A stretch of DNA of 64,000 bases from DATLGB01 sp963726825 (GCA_963726825.1 CAVSDT010000001.1:930001-994000); one strand, 5' to 3'; positions 1 through 8,013 are shown, counted from the stretch's first letter. Numbers and translations: made by a program. Notes: generated from the sequence alone by a model not told the origin.

Positions 1-434
1 CGCCGCGCGCGGGCCTGCCGGGCTACACGCTGTGCTTCACGGGCTACGACGAGTCGGTCTCCCCGAAGGGCGAGTACCTCACCTGCGTCGGCGCGGCGTT
101 CGACGCGACCAGGCACTACGGCGACCGCGACTACTACGCGCGCAAGTTCAGCGAGCTGTGGGAGGACATCGAGGACATGATGCCCGCGGCCAAGGGCGCG
201 CTGTGGAAGAAGCCGCACGTCGTCAACACCTACGGGGTCATCTGCAAGCCGGGCCAGGTCGGCGCGGCGCGGCCGGACACGGTCGTGCGCGGCGTGGAGG
301 GCCTCTACCTCACGGGTGACACGATCCGCGCTCGTGGCATCGGCGTCGACAAGGCGGCGCGCGCCGGCATCACGACGGCCGAGACCGTGCTCGGGGCCCG
401 CCACCCCTTCTTCGCCGACACGATCAGGTACTGA
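1..434 (+). CDS. FAD/NAD(P)-dependent oxidoreductase, C-terminal end (partial)
   Basis: This is the last 143 residues of a protein whose start lies before the window; the reading frame begins at base 3. The end carries GLYLTGDTIRARGIGVDKAA followed by RAGITTAETVLG. That is the usual closing FAD-contact segment of phytoene-desaturase/amine-oxidase-like flavoproteins (G-x-Y-x-x-GD, then a helix with A-x-x-S/T-G). The N-terminal dinucleotide fold is outside the window, so the substrate cannot be named. It points toward the minus-strand VOC operon and its last 11 bases overlap the end of a small minus-strand ORF. It may belong to the same catabolic island as the genes up to 8446, but no operator copy is visible for it here. 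Confidence 0.8.
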   Translation, partial: PRAGLPGYTLCFTGYDESVSPKGEYLTCVGAAFDATRHYGDRDYYARKFSELWEDIEDMMPAAKGALWKKPHVVNTYGVICKPGQVGAARPDTVVRGVEGLYLTGDTIRARGIGVDKAARAGITTAETVLGARHPFFADTIRY

Positions 435-585
435 CGCTGCGGGCGCCGTCGAAGACGTCGGCACCCGACAGGCAGCCCCCCGCGTCGAAGCGGAGGAAGG
501 CGATCACGTCGCCGACGAGCACGTCGGCGCCGAGGGCCGTGGCGACGGCCTCGACCTCCGGGTCGACGTCGGTGAGGTCAGGCAC
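424..585 (-). CDS. small hypothetical protein (53 aa), last gene of the VOC-MBL-VOC operon
   Basis: A GTG codon at 585 overlaps the stop of the upstream VOC gene (GTGCCTGA, 8 bases shared), giving a 53-residue acidic, Val/Ala/Asp-rich protein that starts MPDLTDVDPEVEAVATALGA and contains DVIAFLRFDAGG. Its composition and strong third-position GC resemble its neighbours, and overlap with the previous stop is the rule in this operon. I recognise no domain. It converges on the flavoprotein gene and overlaps its last 11 bases. It could be a real small subunit or accessory protein, or a chance open frame. The translational-coupling geometry is the main support. Confidence 0.45.
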   Translation of the reverse strand: MPDLTDVDPEVEAVATALGADVLVGDVIAFLRFDAGGCLSGADVFDGARSVST

Positions 586-1021
586 GCTGGTAGATCTCGA
601 CGTGGTAGCCGTCCGGGTCGATCATGTACGCGACCTTCGTCCCCGCGTGCGGCCCGCCGTCCATCTCGACGATCGCGCCGGAGCGCGAGCTGAAGCCCAT
701 CCCGGTGAGCTTGGCGTGGAGGCCGTCCGCGTCGTCGGTGTAGAGGCAGAAGTGGCCGGCGCCCGGGTCCGGCGGCCGGGCGGAGGCGTTGTGGCGCTCG
801 ATCTCGGTGAACTCGAACAGCTCCACGACGACGTCCGATCCGGGGACGCGCAGGAAGGCCACCTCGACGGGGCCGACCGGGAGGTTCCACACGCGCTGCG
901 CGGACGGCCCGCCGGTCATGTACTGCTTGGTCACCTCCAGGCCGAGGCCGTCGCGGTAGAAGCGCAGGGACGCCTCCATGTCGGAGACGGTCACGCCGGC
1001 GTGGAAGAAGCCCGTGATCAT
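578..1021 (-). CDS. VOC (glyoxalase/extradiol dioxygenase superfamily) protein
   Basis: A 147-residue single-module VOC protein built from two beta-alpha-beta-beta-beta repeats. The expected four metal ligands are visible: His7 (FFHAGVTVSD), Glu67 (VVVELFEF), His90 (AGHFCLY) and Glu142 (YHVEIYQ). It is therefore probably an active metal-dependent enzyme of the methylmalonyl-CoA epimerase/lactoylglutathione lyase type rather than a binding protein; the substrate is unknown. Its ATG overlaps the stop of the MBL gene as ATGA (1018-1021), so it is translationally coupled third in the minus-strand operon that starts at 2507. The other VOC gene of the operon has its first three ligands at almost the same positions, which suggests duplication. 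Confidence 0.9.
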   Translation of the reverse strand: MITGFFHAGVTVSDMEASLRFYRDGLGLEVTKQYMTGGPSAQRVWNLPVGPVEVAFLRVPGSDVVVELFEFTEIERHNASARPPDPGAGHFCLYTDDADGLHAKLTGMGFSSRSGAIVEMDGGPHAGTKVAYMIDPDGYHVEIYQRA

Positions 1022-2031
1022 GCGGCGCGGTAGGTGTGGGGGTCACCGTCGACGCGGACGACCTCGCCGCGTTCGCGCAGGTGCTTGAGCGCGCACAGCA
1101 GCTCGGTCATGTGGCCGATCGCCTCGATGCCGTCCGGGGTCGGGCCGTGCAGGCGCTCGACGAGCGCGTAGGCGGTGCCGGGTCCCCCGGCCGCGAGCTC
1201 GGTTCGGAGCGCGGCGAGCATCTGCGCGAAGCCGTCCCGGTAGGTCGCCAGCACGGCCGGCAGGTCGGTCAGGGGGCGGCCGTGGCCGGGGAGCGAGGTG
1301 GCGGGTGCCAGCGCCTCGATCCGGTCCAGCGTCTGCAGCCACTCGGTGATCGGATCGGCGCTGTGGCCGTAGTCCATCCAGTCGGCGAAGACGACGCACA
1401 GGCTGTCGCCCACGAGCGCGACGCCGTGCTCGGGCTGCAGGAGCAGCACCTGCGACGGCGCGTGGCCGGGGGCGGGGGCGACGGTCCAGTCACCCAGCGC
1501 GGACGGGAGGGTCGTGCCCTCCGTGAGCGGGTGGTCGGCGACGAGCGCGCCGGCGCCGCCCTGCAGCTCCTCCTGCACGCTCGCGAAGTCGTCGAGGCGC
1601 TCGGCCGGGACGCCCTCCTGACGGGCGCGGCGGGTGCGGCGCGCGTAGATCTCGTCGGGGTCGCGGATGGCGTCGTGGAAGTGGCCGTCGGCCGGGTGCA
1701 TCCACAGCTGCGCGTCGGACGCGTCAAGCACCTCGCGGGCGACGCCCAGGTGGTCGGAGTGCGCGTGGGTGATGACGAGCGCGCGCACCTCGGCGAGCAC
1801 GTGACCGGTGGCGGCGACGGCGTGCTCGAGCGCCGCGAGGTTGGTGGCGTCCCCGCCCGGGCCGGTGTCGACGAGCATCACGCCGTCGTCGCGGTCGACG
1901 AGATAGGCGTTGGCGTGGTCGATCCCCGGCCAGGAGGTCGGCAGCCGCAGGCGCCAGACGCCGGGGACGACCTCGCGCGCGCCGGCGGCCTCGGGGTCGA
2001 CGGCCCAGGTGGCGGGGACGGGACCGGTCAT
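1018..2031 (-). CDS. MBL-fold metallo-hydrolase
   Basis: A 337-residue metallo-beta-lactamase-fold hydrolase. The zinc motif HAHSDH is at residues 89-94, followed by GHAPSQ and VGDSL (later metal-ligand strands) and SLPGHGRPL near the end of the fold. A C-terminal helical domain of about 80 residues (YALVERLHGP onward) resembles the winged-helix tail of LACTB2-like and lactonase-like MBL proteins. The ATG at 2031 overlaps the upstream VOC stop as ATGA, and its own stop overlaps the next VOC start the same way. Sandwiched between two VOC enzymes, it plausibly hydrolyses a thioester or lactone intermediate of the same pathway; that role is inference. Confidence 0.9.
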   Translation of the reverse strand: MTGPVPATWAVDPEAAGAREVVPGVWRLRLPTSWPGIDHANAYLVDRDDGVMLVDTGPGGDATNLAALEHAVAATGHVLAEVRALVITHAHSDHLGVAREVLDASDAQLWMHPADGHFHDAIRDPDEIYARRTRRARQEGVPAERLDDFASVQEELQGGAGALVADHPLTEGTTLPSALGDWTVAPAPGHAPSQVLLLQPEHGVALVGDSLCVVFADWMDYGHSADPITEWLQTLDRIEALAPATSLPGHGRPLTDLPAVLATYRDGFAQMLAALRTELAAGGPGTAYALVERLHGPTPDGIEAIGHMTELLCALKHLRERGEVVRVDGDPHTYRAA

Positions 2032-2507
2032 GGCATCGACTCCGGGGCGAAGCGGTGCAGGCCCGCGGCGATCGTCGCGACCGGCGCGTCGAGCAGCTCG
2101 ATCACGTTGCCGTCGGGGTCGCGCACGTAGATCACCCGCGCTTGGCCGAAGCGGTCGACGGCGTCCCACACGCGGCTGCCGCCCCCGGCCTCGACGCGCT
2201 CCAGCGCGGCGTCGGTGTCGGACACCGTCAGGGCGAGGTGCGGGAGCGTCCCGGCGCGCGGGGCGCGCGCCCAGTCCGGCACGACGTCGCCGGTGAACTC
2301 GAACAGCTCCACGGCGGCGACGCCGAAGCTCACCAGCGCGATCCGCAGCCGCACGCCGTCGAGGCCGATGGCCTGGTCGGCACCGCGGCCGGAGAGCGGG
2401 GTCGGGCGCACGAGCCAGTCGCCGCCGAGCGCCTCGACGTAGAAGGCCGCGGCGCGGTCGGCGTCCGCGACGTGGAGGCCGACGTGGTGGATGGCGGTCG
2501 GGTTCAT
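2028..2507 (-). CDS. VOC-family protein, first gene of the VOC-MBL-VOC operon
   Basis: A 159-residue VOC protein with the four-ligand pattern His8 (IHHVGLHVAD), Glu67 (AAVELFEF), His90 (LPHLALTVSD) and Glu137 (NVIELLD). The same overall architecture is seen in the third gene of the operon. The chosen ATG at 2507 starts exactly at the VOC fold (MNPTAIHHVG); longer upstream frames run through the operator and are not credible. The start lies one base from a TetR-type operator at 2509-2528, so repression would block initiation directly. I see no good Shine-Dalgarno sequence, and a leaderless or very short-leader transcript is possible. The stop overlaps the MBL start as ATGA. Confidence 0.9.
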   Translation of the reverse strand: MNPTAIHHVGLHVADADRAAAFYVEALGGDWLVRPTPLSGRGADQAIGLDGVRLRIALVSFGVAAVELFEFTGDVVPDWARAPRAGTLPHLALTVSDTDAALERVEAGGGSRVWDAVDRFGQARVIYVRDPDGNVIELLDAPVATIAAGLHRFAPESMP

Positions 2508-2508
2508 A

Positions 2509-2528
2509 CAAGCAAACGTTCGGTAGGT
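2509..2528. promoter_or_regulatory. TetR-type operator, copy 1 (divergent promoter region)
   Basis: An imperfect palindrome with arms AGCAAACG (2511-2518) and CGGTAGGT (2521-2528) around a TT centre, matching the general ACC-x-A-x-CG / CG-x-T-x-GGT form of many TetR-family operators. Read on the minus strand it agrees at 17 of 20 positions with the site at 7973-7992. It lies between the divergent VOC-MBL-VOC and MBL-SnoaL operons. CGGTAG (2521-2526) is also echoed in inverted form by CTACCG at 2537-2542, just before the plus-strand start at 2545. The cognate repressor is not in the window as far as I can tell. Confidence 0.7.
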
Positions 2529-2544
2529 ATGAGAGGCTACCGAC

Positions 2545-3645
2545 ATGGGCCGCCTCACGCCATGCCCCGCTGCGGCCGGCGCGGCCGGGGACGAGGATGC
2601 CATCACGGCGGCGGTCGCGCTTGACGTCGGCCGCAACGCGCCCGTGGTGCGCCCGCTGTCGGACGTGCGCGCCTACGAGCTCGCCCCCGGGCTGTGGAGC
2701 CTGCGGCTGCCGCTCGCCTACCGCGCGACGGCGTCGGTGAACTGCTTCCTGCTGGCCGAGGGGGACGGGAGCTTCACGCTCGTCGACTGCGGGTCCCACG
2801 TCGGACACGGTGGCGGCGCCCTGCTGGCCGCGCTCGACCTGGCCGGCGTCGAGCCGGCCGCGGTGACACGGCTGCTGCTGACGCACCTGCACACCGACCA
2901 CGCGAGCCTGGCGCCATGGGTGCTCGAGACGTTCGACTGCGAGCTGATCCGGCTGCGCGGGCCCGACACCGCCTGGGACGCGCTCCGCGATCCGGTGCAC
3001 CCGCTCGAGGCCCGCCGCGCTCGGGCGCGCGCCGCCGGCGTCGGCGCCCGCGACCTCGCGGTGCTGACCGAGCTCCTGCTGGTCGGTGACAGCCTCGACG
3101 GCCTGCGCGAGCCCGACCGGTGGCTCGAGCCGGGGGACGAGGTCCTGGGCGCCGGCGCGCGCTGGCAGGTGCTCGACGGCACGGGGCACTCGCCCAACCA
3201 GCTCCTGCTCCACGACACCGCGGGGAGCCGCATGATCGCTGCCGACGCCGCCTACCCCGGCATCCGCCCCTACCTGGAGTGGGGGCACTCGCCGGACCCG
3301 GTCGCCGAGTACCGCGCGACGCTCGACTGCATCGAGGCCGCCGCGCCCGCCGTGCTGCTCGCCAGCCACGGCCGGCCGGAGCACGACGTCCCCGCACGCC
3401 TCGCGTCGGCACGCGCGGCCCTCGGCCTCGCGGAGGCCCGCACGCTTGCGGCGCTCGGCGACGAGCCGTCGTCCCCCTACGCGGTCGCCTGCCGGCTCGC
3501 CGGCGTCAACGCCGACCCGGACTGGCGCCAGTCGACCCTCTCGGTCACCCACTGCGTGCTCGAGCACCACCGGCGGACGGGCCGCCTGCGCGAGCAACCG
3601 GCACCCGGCGGCGTGCGCCGGTTCACCCCGACGGAAGGCGGATGA
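2545..3645 (+). CDS. MBL-fold metallo-hydrolase
   Basis: A 366-residue MBL-fold hydrolase with zinc motif HLHTDH at residues 114-119, then GTGHSPNQ, a MIAADAAYP segment and ASHGRPEHD. The C-terminal domain (PYAVACRLAGV onward) looks like the winged-helix tail of the neighbouring minus-strand MBL protein, so the two are diverged paralogues. The ATG at 2545 has GAGAGG eight bases upstream. Homology to the fold only starts near residue 40 (VRAYELAPGLWSLRL), so the GTGs at 2644 or 2647 are possible alternative starts. It shares operator copy 1 with the divergent VOC operon and its stop overlaps the SnoaL-like gene start (ATGA). Confidence 0.88.
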   Translation: MGRLTPCPAAAGAAGDEDAITAAVALDVGRNAPVVRPLSDVRAYELAPGLWSLRLPLAYRATASVNCFLLAEGDGSFTLVDCGSHVGHGGGALLAALDLAGVEPAAVTRLLLTHLHTDHASLAPWVLETFDCELIRLRGPDTAWDALRDPVHPLEARRARARAAGVGARDLAVLTELLLVGDSLDGLREPDRWLEPGDEVLGAGARWQVLDGTGHSPNQLLLHDTAGSRMIAADAAYPGIRPYLEWGHSPDPVAEYRATLDCIEAAAPAVLLASHGRPEHDVPARLASARAALGLAEARTLAALGDEPSSPYAVACRLAGVNADPDWRQSTLSVTHCVLEHHRRTGRLREQPAPGGVRRFTPTEGG

Positions 3646-4121
3646 TGGACCTCGAGGAGCTGACGGCGCGCGTCGCGCGCCTGGAGGACGAGGCGGCGAT
3701 CGTGCGGACGCTGCACCGCTACGGCCACGCCATCGACGCCGGCGACGAGGCGGCCTGGGTGGACGTCTTCACCGCCACGGGGGAGTTCCGGGTGCGCGGC
3801 CCGCGTCCCGGCGGGGACTACACGGTCCGTGGTCGCGAGGCGCTCGCGGCGTTCGCTGCTCGCCACAGCCGCCGGCCGGAGGCCTTCCACGAGCACGTCG
3901 TGGTGCAGCCGCTGATCACGCTCGACGGCGACCGGGCGAGCTGCCGGTCGCGCTTCCTCGTCGTCGTGATGGACGGGGAGCGCCCGGTGGTGCGCGCGTT
4001 CGGCACCTACGTGGATGCGCTCGAGCGTTCCCACGACGGCGTCTGGCGCTTCGCGGTGCGCGAACCCCAGATCGATGCCTACGCGCCCGGACTGCCCCCG
4101 CTGGCGTTCGCCCGTCCCTGA
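3642..4121 (+). CDS. SnoaL/NTF2-like protein
   Basis: A 159-residue protein of the nuclear-transport-factor-2-like fold (SnoaL_4/ring-hydroxylating dioxygenase beta-like group). An N-terminal helix with TLHRYGHAIDAGDEAAWVDV leads into TATGEFRVRGPR, and the protein ends with strand motifs FGTYVDALE and WRFAVREPQID. Proteins with this N-terminal pattern include hydratases, isomerases and small catalytic scaffolds, so no reaction can be fixed. There are two start candidates, ATG at 3642 and at 3645; the first forms ATGA with the stop of the MBL gene. Its last 43 bases overlap the end of the convergent EthD-domain gene. Confidence 0.85.
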   Translation: MMDLEELTARVARLEDEAAIVRTLHRYGHAIDAGDEAAWVDVFTATGEFRVRGPRPGGDYTVRGREALAAFAARHSRRPEAFHEHVVVQPLITLDGDRASCRSRFLVVVMDGERPVVRAFGTYVDALERSHDGVWRFAVREPQIDAYAPGLPPLAFARP

Positions 4122-4678
4122 CCGCGCGGGCGGACGTCGACCTGGCGGCCCACGAGCCTGCGCGCGTCGGGGTGGCGCTCCGCCAGCGCCAGGGCGGCTG
4201 CGACGTCGGGGCAGCCGAGGACGTCCACGCGGGTGAAGGGCGCGGGCCGGTCCGGCAAGGCGTCGAGGCGCTCGTGCCGGCCGTCGTGGGTCACCGTGGC
4301 CGGCGGGCCGGTCCAGGCGAGCAGCAGCTCGACGGGGGCCGGTCGCTCGTCGAGGACGGTGCGCGCGTAGACGCCGTAGGTCGCGCGGGGCTTGTCGATG
4401 AACACGTCCTCGTCGGCGCGCACGGCCTCCCGGTAGGTGTCGGAGGCAAAGCCGGCGTCCATGGCGGCGACGTCGTCGAAGTCCAGCTCCGAGAGGGCGT
4501 CGTGCCCGAGCTCGGCGAGCACCGCGTCCGGCCCGTGCAGTGCGGCGTGGTGCTGCACGTAGGCGCGCAGGCCGGGGATCCGGCCGGCGACATCGGCGTG
4601 CGAGGAGCGCCAGTGGGCCTGGAAGGCGGCGGCGTCGAGCGTCGCAGCGCGCGGTGCCATGCCCAGTCGGGTGATCAT
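4079..4678 (-). CDS. EthD-domain (dimeric alpha-beta barrel) protein
   Basis: A 199-residue protein that begins MITRLGMAPRAATLDAAAFQ, followed by HWRSSHADVAGRIPGLR and YVQHHAALHGPDAV. This is the characteristic opening of EthD-type ferredoxin-like dimeric barrels (PF07110). The second half (PVELLLAWTGPPATVTHDG) looks like a second, more diverged copy of the same fold. EthD-like proteins accompany P450s, oxygenases and CoA-ligases in degradation clusters, but their chemistry is usually unknown. The ATG at 4678 overlaps the stop of the upstream CoA-ligase gene (ATGA), making it third in the minus-strand operon that starts at 7964. Confidence 0.82.
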   Translation of the reverse strand: MITRLGMAPRAATLDAAAFQAHWRSSHADVAGRIPGLRAYVQHHAALHGPDAVLAELGHDALSELDFDDVAAMDAGFASDTYREAVRADEDVFIDKPRATYGVYARTVLDERPAPVELLLAWTGPPATVTHDGRHERLDALPDRPAPFTRVDVLGCPDVAAALALAERHPDARRLVGRQVDVRPRGQGRANASGGSPGA

Positions 4679-6318
4679 CGTGGCGTCGCCTCCGCGTCGT
4701 AGATCCCGGGGCGGTCGAGGCCCTCGGCCTGCAGCTTGTACTTCTCGATCCGCTCGCTCGGGGTCTTGGGGAACCCTCCGCGCAGCTCGATGAACCGGGG
4801 GACCATGTAGCGCGGGGCCTCCGCCCGCAGCCACGCGTGCAGGTCGGCCGGGGCGAGCGCCGCGGTCACGCGGACGTCGAGCTTGATGTCCTCCTCGCCC
4901 AGCGGGGAGGGCACGCCGAACGCCGCGGCCTCGAGCACCGCCGGGTGGCGCAGCGCGAGGTACTCGACCTCGGGGGCGGACACCATCTCCCCGCGCACCC
5001 GCAGGCGTTCCTGCTTGCGGCCGCGGTAGTGCAGCCGCCCCGCCTCGTCGTAGGTGCCGAGGTCGCCCGTGTGGAACATCCCACCCCGCAGCGCCGCAGC
5101 GGTCTCCTCCGGGCTGCGGTGGTAGTGCGAGAGCATGGCGTTGGCGATCCGGGGGCGGAAGACGATCTCGCCGACGACGCCTGGGGCGACAAGCGCGTCG
5201 TGCTCGTCGACGACGCCGTAGTCCACCCAGCTGGGTGGAACGCCGAGGGTGTCGAGCGGCAGTGGTTCCGCGGGTGCCGACACCATCGGCATCGGGTAGA
5301 TCTCCGTGCTGCCGTAGCCGTGGGTGAGCAGCTCGACGCCGAAGCGCTGCTCGAGCTGCGCCTTGTTGGCCGGCGGGGGCGGGCAGAAGATCGCGCGCAC
5401 CCGATGCTCCGGCACCGGGTCGGGGGTGCGCTTGTCGATCATCGCCATCATCGGCCCCAGCACGATCGCCCAGGTCGCGCCGTCCGCCGCCGCGCGCGAC
5501 CAGAAGCCGGACGCCGAGAAGCGCGACTGCAGGTGCGCGAGGCAGCCGGCATGGAGGGCGGAGTGGGCCACGATGTGCAGCGCGGCGACGTGGAAGAGCG
5601 GCATCGGCGTCGTGAGCACGTCATCGGGCGTGCGGGCCTGGCTGTCGGTGCATCCGGCGGCGGCGAGGAAGAGGTGGTGGTGGGAGCAGACCGCGCCCTT
5701 CTGGCGCTTGGTGGTCCCCGAGGTGTACTGGATGATCGCGGGCGCGTCGTGGGCCGGGAACGGCCAGACGTGAGCGGGGGAGACGCCGTCCAGCCAGGCC
5801 TCCCAGCCCGCGACGGGGGCGCCGTGGATCGCGGCGGGCAGCGGCTGGTCGCCGTCGCCGACGACGACCACTCGTCGGACCGCGCCGAGGTCGTCGAGCG
5901 CGGCGAGGCGCTCGAGCAGGTCGCGGCGGACGATCAGCGCCTCCGCTTCCGCGTGCTCGATCACCGCCGCCAGTGACGCCCCGCGCGACTCGGCGTTGAG
6001 GGCGACGGTGACGCCCCCGCGGACCTGCGGGCCATGGAAGGCGGGCATGAACGCCGCCTGGTTGGTCAGCAGCAGCCCGACGTGGGCGCCGCAATCGAAG
6101 CCGTCGCGGTCCAGCGCGCTGCCGACGCGGCAGGCTCCCCGCCACGCGGCGCCGAACGTCAGCGTGTCCGTCCCGTCGAACGCGAGCCACGGCCGGTCGG
6201 GTGAGGCGGCGGCGCGGTCGGCCAGGACGCGCAGGAGCGTCCGCTCCGCCTCCGGGTAGCGGGTCGCGTACGGCCCGAGGCCGGTGCCGCGGCCCCGCAG
6301 CAGCTGCGGGACGCTCAC
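4675..6318 (-). CDS. AMP-binding acyl-CoA synthetase/ligase
   Basis: A 547-residue ANL-superfamily adenylating enzyme that would activate a carboxylate as acyl-AMP and then acyl-CoA. Core motifs are present: the phosphate loop YTSGTTKRQKG (Gln replaces the usual Pro), GYGSTEIYPM (A5 region), HTGDLGTYDEAGRLHYRGR (A7/A8 hinge) and a C-terminal PSERIEKYKL holding the likely catalytic Lys. GTG at 6318 is the start because it overlaps the stop of the upstream ligase gene as GTGA and precedes the conserved fold. Two adjacent ligases in one operon suggest that two different acids, or a diacid handled at two steps, are activated. Specificity cannot be read from sequence. Confidence 0.9.
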   Translation of the reverse strand: MSVPQLLRGRGTGLGPYATRYPEAERTLLRVLADRAAASPDRPWLAFDGTDTLTFGAAWRGACRVGSALDRDGFDCGAHVGLLLTNQAAFMPAFHGPQVRGGVTVALNAESRGASLAAVIEHAEAEALIVRRDLLERLAALDDLGAVRRVVVVGDGDQPLPAAIHGAPVAGWEAWLDGVSPAHVWPFPAHDAPAIIQYTSGTTKRQKGAVCSHHHLFLAAAGCTDSQARTPDDVLTTPMPLFHVAALHIVAHSALHAGCLAHLQSRFSASGFWSRAAADGATWAIVLGPMMAMIDKRTPDPVPEHRVRAIFCPPPPANKAQLEQRFGVELLTHGYGSTEIYPMPMVSAPAEPLPLDTLGVPPSWVDYGVVDEHDALVAPGVVGEIVFRPRIANAMLSHYHRSPEETAAALRGGMFHTGDLGTYDEAGRLHYRGRKQERLRVRGEMVSAPEVEYLALRHPAVLEAAAFGVPSPLGEEDIKLDVRVTAALAPADLHAWLRAEAPRYMVPRFIELRGGFPKTPSERIEKYKLQAEGLDRPGIYDAEATPR

Positions 6319-7964
6319 GCCGGGATCCCGGTCTCGAGCTCCGCGAGCAGCGCGTCGCGCAGGCGGAACTTCTGCACCTTCGTCGCGCTCATCGGCCACT
6401 CCGTGACGAGGCGGACGTGGCGCGGCACCTTGTAGGAGGCGATCCGGTCGCGGGCGAAGGCGACGATCGCATCGAGGTCCAGCGGGGGGCTGCCGGGGTG
6501 CAGCTCGAGGAACGCCGCGCACACCTCGCCGAGCCGCTCGTCCGGGACACCGACCACGACGGCCTGGCGGACGGCGGGATGGGACACGAGGAAGGACTCG
6601 ACCTCGAGGGCGGCGACGTTCTCCCCGCCGACCTTGAGCATGTCCTTCAGGCGCCCGTGGTAGCGGATCCGGCCGGCGTCGTCGTAGGAGCCGATGTCGC
6701 CGGTGTGGAACCAGCCGTCGCGGTCGATCGCCTCCCCGGTGTGCTCGAGAAGGCCGTGGTAGTGCTCGAGCCGGCCGAAGCCGCGGCCGACGATCTCCCC
6801 GCGACCGCCCACCGGCAGCTCCTTCCCCAGCGGGTCGACGACGCGGACCTCCATCCCGGGCCACGGCCGCCCGCACGTCAGGGCGCGCGCGTCGGGGTCG
6901 TCAGCCGGGTCCCCCGCGGCACAGACGCCGCCGAGCTCCGTGCAGCCGTAGGACTGGACCTGGCGCGCCTGCGGGAACGCCCGCTGGATCCGGCGCTGCC
7001 ACTCCTCGGGCGCACCGTGGTTGATCACGCGCACGAACGAGAGGTCGGTGGTCGCGAACGCGGGCTGGTCGATCAACGGCCCCATCACCGCGGGGAACGG
7101 GCCGTAGAGGACGGACGTGCGCTCGGCGGCGATCTGCGCCAGCGCCCGGACGGGGTCGAACGCGACCGATGTGACGTACTTCGCTCCGGCCCACAGGCAG
7201 GTCATCAGCGGCAGGACCCCCGCCATGTGGAACAACGGCAGCGGGGCCCAGTAGGCATCGGCGCCGCTGATGCCCCAGCGGTCGGCGTTGGCGATCGCGG
7301 TCCGGGTGAGTGCCTCGTGCGTGAGGACGCAGCCCTTGGGGTTCGCCGTCGTGCCGGAGGTGTAGAGGAGCATCGCGGTGTCGCGCAGCCGGACCGACGG
7401 CGCGATCGCGTCGATGACGGCCGGCTCGACCGCGTCGGCCGCGGCGTCCCACTGCGCCGGTGACAGAAAGCCCGGCGGCGTCGCGCCCCCGGCGTCGAGC
7501 AGGACGCACGCGCGCAGCTGCGGCACCGCCGCGACGCGGAGCGCGTGCGGATCCTGGTCGTCGCCCAGGTCCGCGAAGGCGAGGGTGAGCACCCGCGGGT
7601 AGTCGACCCGGTCCGCCGTGAGACCGGAGGTGACGAGCACGGAGAGGCCGGCGTCGGCGACGACGTACGCGAGCTCCGTGGCCCGGTAGCGCGCGTTGAT
7701 CGGGACGACGACGGCACCGAGCATCGTCGCGCCGAGGAGCACGTCGACGAACGCCGGGCAGTTCGGCATCAGGATCCCCACTCGGTCGCCGCGACGGGCG
7801 CCCAGGCCGTGCAGGGCGCGCGCGGCGCGCTGTGCTCGGGCCGCCACCTCGGACGCGGTGAGGCGGACGTCGTCGGCGGCGACGGCGATCGCACGGGGGT
7901 CACGGGCTGCCGCGACGAGCGGCAGGTCGCCGAAGACCGTGGCCGTCACCGGGGCGCGGGTCAT
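6315..7964 (-). CDS. AMP-binding acyl-CoA synthetase, first gene of the ligase operon
   Basis: A 549-residue ANL-superfamily ligase with a canonical phosphate loop (LLYTSGTTANPKGCVLTH), SYGCTELGG, WFHTGDIGSYDDAGRIRY, the hinge GRLKDMLKVGGENV and the catalytic-Lys segment SATKVQKFRL. It resembles medium/long-chain or cyclohexanecarboxylate-type CoA ligases. The ATG at 7964 (MTRAPVTATVFG) is preferred over an upstream frame that would read through the operator. On the minus strand a TAGGTT hexamer ends seven bases before this ATG, the spacing of a leaderless actinobacterial promoter, and it lies inside the operator at 7973-7992. Its stop overlaps the next ligase start. Confidence 0.9.
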   Translation of the reverse strand: MTRAPVTATVFGDLPLVAAARDPRAIAVAADDVRLTASEVAARAQRAARALHGLGARRGDRVGILMPNCPAFVDVLLGATMLGAVVVPINARYRATELAYVVADAGLSVLVTSGLTADRVDYPRVLTLAFADLGDDQDPHALRVAAVPQLRACVLLDAGGATPPGFLSPAQWDAAADAVEPAVIDAIAPSVRLRDTAMLLYTSGTTANPKGCVLTHEALTRTAIANADRWGISGADAYWAPLPLFHMAGVLPLMTCLWAGAKYVTSVAFDPVRALAQIAAERTSVLYGPFPAVMGPLIDQPAFATTDLSFVRVINHGAPEEWQRRIQRAFPQARQVQSYGCTELGGVCAAGDPADDPDARALTCGRPWPGMEVRVVDPLGKELPVGGRGEIVGRGFGRLEHYHGLLEHTGEAIDRDGWFHTGDIGSYDDAGRIRYHGRLKDMLKVGGENVAALEVESFLVSHPAVRQAVVVGVPDERLGEVCAAFLELHPGSPPLDLDAIVAFARDRIASYKVPRHVRLVTEWPMSATKVQKFRLRDALLAELETGIPA

Positions 7965-7972
7965 CGCGTGAA

Positions 7973-7992
7973 ACCTACCGCTCGTTTGGTTG
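7973..7992. promoter_or_regulatory. TetR-type operator, copy 2 (divergent promoter region)
   Basis: An imperfect palindrome ACCTACCG-CT-CGTTTGGT (arms 7973-7980 and 7983-7990, 6 of 8 positions symmetric). It differs at only 3 of 20 positions from the reverse complement of the site at 2509-2528. It covers the TAGGTT box of the leftward ligase operon and the TTGGTT box of the rightward CBS-protein promoter, so one bound repressor could silence both directions. Two such similar 20-mers in front of neighbouring catabolic operons are unlikely by chance. Confidence 0.72.
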
Positions 7993-8013
7993 GATTGCCA
8001 GTGGGTGTAGTCT
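7986..8013 (+). promoter_or_regulatory. predicted promoter of the CBS-domain gene
   Basis: TTGGTT (7986-7991) and TAGTCT (8008-8013) are separated by 16 bases. The TTGGTT box overlaps operator copy 2. A perfect 7-base inverted repeat ATTGCCA/TGGCAAT (7994-8000, 8019-8025) straddles the -10 region and could be a second regulatory site. Predicted by eye only. Confidence 0.45.

Noticed and set aside
1018..3597. An 859-codon minus-strand open frame spanning the MBL, VOC and plus-strand MBL genes
   Set aside because: Only its last 337 codons carry homology; the rest is antisense to a convincing plus-strand MBL gene and crosses the operator. High GC keeps such shadow frames open.
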